A DNA stretch of 27,469 bases from Chloroflexota bacterium (lineage in GTDB: Bacteria; Chloroflexota; Dehalococcoidia; SM23-28-2; HRBIN24), in contig JAUQPQ010000009.1 in the NCBI GenBank assembly GCA_030550295.1, forward strand, positions 1 to 27,469, written 5' to 3'. The number at the start of each line of letters is the position of its first letter. Positions within the stretch are counted from its first letter, which is position 1. Positions 23,063 to 27,469 of the stretch are shown here, in pieces. Made by a program: the position numbers and the translations under genes. The notes beneath the pieces are model-generated. The model was given only the letters and a program-made list of their open reading frames with translations. It made no database searches and was not told the origin of the DNA.

Positions 23063-25477
23063 CTACCCTCGTGAGAGGCGACGCGATGTAGGCGTTGGAG
23101 TAGGAGTGGGGGTCGGTGTGGATGGAGGGGTTGGCGTAGGCGTGAGCGCCGGCGTAGGCGTGAGCGCCGGCGTAGGCGTAAGCGTGGGCGTAGGCGTCAG
23201 TGTGGGGGTAGGGGTCGGCGTCCGTTGAGGTGTGGGGGTAGGAGTTATCTCTGGAGGGGCGCCCCCGGTGGGAGAAGCGCACACACCGCTCCGGCTCACA
23301 GGGACGCCAGCAGCGAACACCTCCTGCTTTCCCTGGCATTCGGCAAAGACCACGTCACCAGGAGGCCGGAAAGGCGTGGGAGGCAGGCCCAAGTACTGGT
23401 GGGCCTCAGCCATGAACCGCCGCCAAATAGGGCCAGCACCAGCAAAGCTAAAGGTCCCCTGGGCCATAGGCGTCCCGTCGGTGTTACCCATCCAGACCCC
23501 TACCGCTAAGTGAGGGGTGTAGCCCATCACCACGTTGTCCTGGAAGCGATCCTGCGTGCCTGTCTTGCTAGCAGCAGGCCAACTGAAGGAGAGGCCCGAC
23601 CAATGTATGGCGTCCCGGTACAAAATGTCCGTGATCATGTAAGTGAAGGCTGACCTTATAACCTGTTGGGTTTGGGGAGAATACTGGTATAGCACCCTGC
23701 CATCTTTGTCCTCAATGCGTAAAATGGCAGCAGGGTCTAAAGTGCGAAAACCCTTGGGTAGTCCTTCCACACTAGTCATGCCCACCATGAGGCCATTGTT
23801 GGCGAAGGTGGCAAAGGCGAAGGTCATGTCCAAGAGCTTCACTTCGCACGCCCCCAGGGTGACCACAGGGCCACAGTTAGAACTTATGCGATCCTTCACC
23901 AGACCACGACACTCGTTATAGCCCAGACAACTTAAGCCCATGGTAATCGCCGTGCGAATCACTGCATCCTCCCCTACCGCCAACACGGTCCGCACAGCAG
24001 CGGTGTTGACCGACTCGGCCAAGGCCTTACGCACAGTGATCCGGCCCTGGTGTTTGAAGTCCCAATTGTTAATGGTGTGGCCGCCAATAGTAAGGGGAGC
24101 ATCCTCCACGATGGTAGAGGGCGCCCATCCCTTGGTAAATGCAGTTAGATACGTGAATACCTTCATGGCCGAGCCATGAGACCTAGGCGAGGTAGCTATG
24201 TTCACTTTGCCATCGATATCCTCACGGAAATAATCCCGGGAGCCCACCATGGCCAGGATCTCCCCCGTGTCAACATCTATGGCCAGCAGGGCGCCATTGT
24301 GACCGTTAAAGCACTCTTCCCTAGGGGCAGTGCCCAGCCCACCACAGGGCACCGGATATGAAAGCTCTTCATTGATAACCTTCTCGCCCAGCTTCTGGAG
24401 CCCTAGGTCGAGGGTGGTGAAGATGCGCAGTCCTCCTTTGGGGATCACCTCATCGCAGCTTAGGCCACTAGGGGGCGAAAATAGCCCCTTTTGGCACATC
24501 TTCACCACTTGCTCTTGGGCGTACAAAACGAAATGGGGCGCCTCAATGGGGAAAGAGGCGGACACTAAGGTGGGGCGTTGCTGCCGGGCCGCCTCTATAT
24601 CGGCAGCGGTTATGAATATCCCTCGCTCTTTGAGGGGTGGAAGATCGTTTACCTCGTCCAGATGCTTAAGGATAAGGTCTAGGACCTGTTGGCGTCGGGC
24701 TTCGGCTCGCTCGCGGTTTTCGGGCACGGCGGGGGAGTAAAGGGCTGGCGATTGAGGGATGCCAGCCAGAAGGGCTGCCTCGGCCAAGTTTAGCGCCCCT
24801 GCTGATTTGCCAAAATACCGTTGGGCCGCCATCTCCACCCCATAAGCGTTGTTGCCGTAGAAGACCTGGTTCAAGTACCACTCCAGGATCTGGTCATCTT
24901 CATAGAGGCGCTTCATCTCCAGGGCAAGAACCACTTCTTTGACCTTACGTTCGATCTTGCGCTCGAAACGCTCTTCCTCGCTTATGTAAAGGTTACGTAC
25001 CAGCTGCTGTGTGATGGAGCTCCCGCCACTTCCTTTGAGGAATCCCGGCCCAAAGGGGGTGAGATTTTCCAAGAAGGCACGAGCAAGGCCACGGAAATTT
25101 ACGCCAGGGTTATGGTAAAAGCTGGCATCCTCTACGGCGATAGTAGCAGCGATCATGTACGGAGAGATCTCGGATAACGGCACAGGGTCTTGAAGGCCCC
25201 GCACAGGGTCGACAGCTTGGTAGAGGAACTCGCCATCGCGATCATAAAAGGTGCTTCCCTGCCACGAGTTCTGGGCGATGACCACGTTGGGCGGCACTAA
25301 GTCATCTGCGTAAAGGAGGTAGAGGGCATAGCCCCCTCCTGCAGCTGCGCCCAAGGCCAACAAAAGGGCAAGCACCAATATGGCCAGCGCTATCCCAACC
25401 TTGGTCTTGGCCGTGCCCTCTCTACGCCTCTCGGCTCGGCGCAACCTTGCTCGTCGGTGATGGACGCCCCAGTTCAC
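23063..25477 (-). CDS. Class A penicillin-binding protein (PBP1A-type)
   Basis: Bifunctional peptidoglycan glycosyltransferase/transpeptidase of about 804 residues. A basic cytoplasmic tail and one membrane helix (27-55) lead into the glycosyltransferase domain (EDASFYHNPGVNFRG with Glu116, GGSSITQQLVRNLY, YLNQVFYGNNAYGVEMAAQRYFGKS). The transpeptidase domain has SAMK (Ser436), SVN (489-491) and KTGT (638-641). The C-terminus is a Thr-Pro tail of about 55 residues from a tandem repeat. The frame is open to 25579, but GTG 25477, overlapping the upstream stop as GTGA, is the better start. A complete PBP argues for a peptidoglycan-containing host. Confidence 0.93.
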   Translation of the reverse strand: MNWGVHHRRARLRRAERRREGTAKTKVGIALAILVLALLLALGAAAGGGYALYLLYADDLVPPNVVIAQNSWQGSTFYDRDGEFLYQAVDPVRGLQDPVPLSEISPYMIAATIAVEDASFYHNPGVNFRGLARAFLENLTPFGPGFLKGSGGSSITQQLVRNLYISEEERFERKIERKVKEVVLALEMKRLYEDDQILEWYLNQVFYGNNAYGVEMAAQRYFGKSAGALNLAEAALLAGIPQSPALYSPAVPENRERAEARRQQVLDLILKHLDEVNDLPPLKERGIFITAADIEAARQQRPTLVSASFPIEAPHFVLYAQEQVVKMCQKGLFSPPSGLSCDEVIPKGGLRIFTTLDLGLQKLGEKVINEELSYPVPCGGLGTAPREECFNGHNGALLAIDVDTGEILAMVGSRDYFREDIDGKVNIATSPRSHGSAMKVFTYLTAFTKGWAPSTIVEDAPLTIGGHTINNWDFKHQGRITVRKALAESVNTAAVRTVLAVGEDAVIRTAITMGLSCLGYNECRGLVKDRISSNCGPVVTLGACEVKLLDMTFAFATFANNGLMVGMTSVEGLPKGFRTLDPAAILRIEDKDGRVLYQYSPQTQQVIRSAFTYMITDILYRDAIHWSGLSFSWPAASKTGTQDRFQDNVVMGYTPHLAVGVWMGNTDGTPMAQGTFSFAGAGPIWRRFMAEAHQYLGLPPTPFRPPGDVVFAECQGKQEVFAAGVPVSRSGVCASPTGGAPPEITPTPTPQRTPTPTPTLTPTPTLTPTPALTPTPALTPTPTPPSTPTPTPTPTPTSRRLSRG
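23087..23248 (-). repeat. Tandem repeat coding the Thr-Pro tail of the PBP
   Basis: Degenerate hexamers (GGNGTN on the plus strand, reading Thr-Pro on the coding strand) run through this stretch. Two perfect 18-base copies sit at 23133-23150 and 23151-23168, with a diverged third following. Copy number could vary by slippage without breaking the frame, since units are multiples of three. Confidence 0.85.
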
Positions 25478-26229
25478 CGTACCCTTTTTAGGATAACGAA
25501 GTGGGAGAGGCCAAAGATACGGAGAGGGGTACTCTCCAGGGCCTGTAGCGTTCGCAGTACCCGGCCTAACCGGCCCCACCTAGCTATTGAATGGTCGAAA
25601 CCTGGGAGGACTTGCGTGTGGACCACCACTTCCACAGGTAGGTCCTGCCACAAGCGGGCCAAAGAGATGGATGTGTAGGCCCTAGCGTGGGGAACAAGAT
25701 GGCGCCTTATAGCATTAGGCAGGTAGTTGACGAAAGGGATGTTACCAAAAATGTAGCGGCGGCCCAGATAGATCCCATGGGTCTCGAAAGGATAGAGCCT
25801 ATTGGGGGTAAAGATAACTATATGGCCTCTAACCTCTACTACTCGGCAGCACTCCTTTAAGGTAGCGGCATCGTCAGCCACATGTTCCAGCACCTCGTGA
25901 AGGATCACCACCTGGAAGGACTCATCACGGAAAGGAAGGTACTCTGCCGCCGCCAACAGGAGGCCCGGCACCTGGGGCGAGGCCTTTTCTAGGCGTTCTC
26001 TGTCAACATCTATGCCCCAAACGTACGGGCTCAGCTGCCGGAGACGCCTGACAAAGGATCCTACGCCACATCCCACATCCAAGATGCGGCGCCCCTCTAG
26101 GGGGACATGACGCTGAACCATCTGGAGGCGCCGCTCTAGGCCCTCTGTCCATATGTAGCTGGGATGGCCTAGAGAGGTCCGCCAAAGGTCGGCTTCGGTC
26201 CTATCTTGCATCTTGAACAGTCCACGCAT
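25474..26229 (-). CDS. Class I SAM-dependent methyltransferase
   Basis: This 251-residue protein has the Rossmann SAM-binding motif RILDVGCGVGSFVRRL, an acidic residue after strand 2 (WGIDVDRERLEKA), and the later motifs AAAEYLPFRDESFQVVILHEVLEHVADDAATLKECCRVV. This is the methyltransferase type 11 pattern. The substrate is unknown. The C-terminal half (FGNIPFVNYLPNAIRRHLVPHARAY) is rich in aromatic and basic residues, consistent with a glycan or lipid acceptor, though this is weak evidence. The gene ends in a GTGA overlap with the PBP gene, so the two are translationally coupled. ATG 26229 is assumed; a later ATG (residue 7) is possible. Confidence 0.87.
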   Translation of the reverse strand: MRGLFKMQDRTEADLWRTSLGHPSYIWTEGLERRLQMVQRHVPLEGRRILDVGCGVGSFVRRLRQLSPYVWGIDVDRERLEKASPQVPGLLLAAAEYLPFRDESFQVVILHEVLEHVADDAATLKECCRVVEVRGHIVIFTPNRLYPFETHGIYLGRRYIFGNIPFVNYLPNAIRRHLVPHARAYTSISLARLWQDLPVEVVVHTQVLPGFDHSIARWGRLGRVLRTLQALESTPLRIFGLSHFVILKRVR

Positions 26230-26238
26230 GTATCAGTC

Positions 26239-26245
26239 TATAATA
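26239..26245. promoter_or_regulatory. Overlapping -10 boxes for divergent methyltransferase and gatC genes
   Basis: Plus strand TATAAT (26239-26244) and minus strand TATTAT (26245-26240) overlap, giving a possible bidirectional promoter in the 41-base divergent gap. A TTGAAC lies 20 nt upstream of the plus box. The minus box is 10 nt from the methyltransferase ATG, implying a very short leader. Confidence 0.45.
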
Positions 26246-26270
26246 GGAGCCAAGGCTGGGTAAGAAGGCG

Positions 26271-26561
26271 ATGCCGTTAGAACAGGAAGAAGTACTCCAT
26301 TTAGCCTCATTAGTGCGATTGGGCCTCAGCGAGGAGGAGATAGATAAGTTTCGCCACCAGCTAGGGCAAATCTTGGACTACTTCCAGAGTCTGCAAGAGC
26401 TAGACACGGAAGGGGTACCTCCTACATCTCACGTTATACCGCTGCGCAACGTCATGCGCGACGATGTGCCAGCGCTGTCCATGGCCAGGGATGACGTCCT
26501 AGCCAACGCCCCTGACCAGGAAGATGGATATTTCCGCGTGCGCGCTGTCTTTGAGGAGTAA
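26271..26561 (+). CDS. gatC: Asp-tRNA(Asn)/Glu-tRNA(Gln) amidotransferase subunit C
   Basis: This 96-residue GatC stabilises GatA and links GatA to GatB in the complex that amidates mischarged Glu-tRNA(Gln) or Asp-tRNA(Asn). The sequence shows the family outline: EEVLHLASLVRLGLSEEEIDKFRHQLGQILDYFQSLQELDTEGVPPTSHVIPLRNVMRDDV and the C-terminal NAPDQEDGYFRVRAVFEE. Length is normal. gatA begins 7 bases after its stop. Confidence 0.95.
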   Translation: MPLEQEEVLHLASLVRLGLSEEEIDKFRHQLGQILDYFQSLQELDTEGVPPTSHVIPLRNVMRDDVPALSMARDDVLANAPDQEDGYFRVRAVFEE

Positions 26562-26568
26562 AGGGACT

Positions 26569-27469
26569 ATGGGGACCCCCCTCTGGCAGCTCACCATACA
26601 TGAGGCAGCTAAACTCCTCCGCAAGGGCGAAATAACCTCAGTAGAGCTGACAGAGGCAGTGCTACGTCGCATCGAGGAGACGGATAGGGTCCTTAACGCC
26701 TTCATAACCGTCACTGCTGACCTGGGCTTGGAACAAGCACGAGAGGCCGATAGGATCCTGGCCGCCGGCAAGGGTACTCCCCTCACTGGCATTCCAGCAG
26801 CTATAAAAGACATCATCTGCACCCGTGGGGTGGCCACCACCTGCGCCTCCCGCATCCTGGCCAACTTCGTCCCCCCCTATGAAGCGACGGTGATAGAGAG
26901 GCTCCGGGCAGCAGGGATGGTAATGATAGGCAAGACTAATATGGACGAGTTCGCCATGGGCTCCTCGGGGGAGAACTCGGCCTTCGGCCCCACTCGCAAC
27001 CCTTGGGACTTGTCCCGTGTGCCTGGCGGGTCGTCATCAGGCTCGGCGGCAGCAGTGGCTGCCCACCAGTGCATCTATGCGTTGGGGAGCGACACGGGGG
27101 GAAGTATACGCCAGCCAGCTTCCCTATGTGGAGTGGTAGGACTCAAGCCTACGTATGGGCGCGTCAGCCGATATGGCCTGGTAGCCTTCGCCTCCTCTTT
27201 AGACCAGATAGGGCCCATAACGAAAGATGTGCAGGATGCCGCCCTCGTCCTCCAAGTTATCGCCGGACACGATCCTAGGGACTCAACCTCTGCCCCCGTA
27301 GATGTGCCTAACTATTCAGACGCCCTCGTCCCCCACCTGAAAGGGATTAGGGTAGGCGTGCCCCGAGAGTACCTAGGCGAAGGGGTGGAGGAGGGAACGC
27401 GTCAGGCCATAATGGAGGCCATAAAGGTTATAGAGGAGCTGGGAGCAGAGGTGGACTGGGATGTTTCCC
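26569..27469 (+). CDS. gatA: Glu-tRNA(Gln) amidotransferase subunit A, 3'-truncated by window end
   Basis: 300 codons of GatA are visible; the remainder lies beyond the window. The amidase-signature catalytic triad region is present: PAAIKDIICT (Lys), VPGGSSSGSAAAVAA, and GSDTGGSIRQPAS (cis-Ser and nucleophile Ser). It hydrolyses glutamine for the amidation step with GatB and GatC. Start ATG 26569 has AAAGGG just upstream. gatB is not in the window. Confidence 0.96.
   Translation, partial: MGTPLWQLTIHEAAKLLRKGEITSVELTEAVLRRIEETDRVLNAFITVTADLGLEQAREADRILAAGKGTPLTGIPAAIKDIICTRGVATTCASRILANFVPPYEATVIERLRAAGMVMIGKTNMDEFAMGSSGENSAFGPTRNPWDLSRVPGGSSSGSAAAVAAHQCIYALGSDTGGSIRQPASLCGVVGLKPTYGRVSRYGLVAFASSLDQIGPITKDVQDAALVLQVIAGHDPRDSTSAPVDVPNYSDALVPHLKGIRVGVPREYLGEGVEEGTRQAIMEAIKVIEELGAEVDWDVS

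Noticed and set aside
22929..23228. Plus-strand frame with a Val-Gly repeat tail
   Set aside because: Mirror of the Thr-Pro repeat of the PBP gene on the other strand.
23087..23248. Possible CRISPR array
   Set aside because: Adjacent degenerate short repeats without spacers, inside a coding sequence.
25478..25579. N-terminal extension of the PBP to 25579
   Set aside because: It lies inside the methyltransferase gene, and GTG 25477 overlaps the upstream stop in the coupling style common in this window.

Overview
This 27.5 kb window is a gene-dense bacterial chromosome segment with almost no non-coding DNA. The gene set is hopanoid synthesis, coenzyme F420 genes, a GlcDEF-type oxidase, a class A penicillin-binding protein with a long Thr-Pro tail, and an AmmeMemoRadiSam radical SAM enzyme. 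Together with moderately high GC, this suggests Chloroflexota, perhaps Dehalococcoidia-like. That placement is an inference from gene content, not from a phylogenetic marker. No rRNA, tRNA, CRISPR array, insertion sequence, phage gene or origin was recognised, and no gene-free stretch exceeds 300 bases.

Layout. (1) 1-396, plus strand: the tail of a DUF59/MIP18-type protein, then a SelW/Rdx-like thioredoxin-fold protein with an in-frame UGA at the second position of its CxxC motif, followed by a SECIS-like hairpin. This is a predicted selenoprotein. (2) 400-9589, minus strand: a nine-gene hopanoid operon, in transcription order hpnC, hpnD, hpnE, ispH, yjbQ-like, prenyl diphosphate synthase, hpnH, hpnG, squalene-hopene cyclase. 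A good promoter lies at 9751-9778, followed by a leader of about 155 nt containing a long imperfect stem. (3) 9788-11862, minus strand: an amrS-type radical SAM enzyme and an F420-type LLM oxidoreductase. (4) 11951-18160, plus strand: glcD-glcE-glcF, a small unknown protein, and a two-subunit CoA-transferase behind its own promoter. (5) 18186-19594, minus strand: cofE and npdG. (6) 19656-20819, plus strand: an uncharacterised membrane-anchored HExxH protein. (7) 20816-26229, minus strand: a KimA-like transporter with a long N-terminal extension, a class A PBP and a SAM methyltransferase. (8) 26271 to the end, plus strand: gatC and partial gatA.

How the genes work together. IspH supplies IPP/DMAPP, the prenyl synthase makes the farnesyl-type chain, HpnD/HpnC/HpnE convert farnesyl diphosphate to squalene, the cyclase makes hopene, and HpnH plus HpnG attach adenosine and remove adenine to start C35 hopanoids. 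Nearly the whole path from isoprenoid precursor to extended hopanoid is therefore in one transcription unit. CofE and NpdG make and reduce F420, which the LLM enzyme probably uses. GlcDEF and the CoA-transferase look like 2-hydroxyacid and organic-acid catabolism, with substrates unknown.

Most worth a second look: the predicted selenoprotein at 115-396, the structured leader of the hopanoid operon at 9640-9715, the unknown HExxH protein, the KimA N-terminal extension, and short-leader or leaderless-type promoters.
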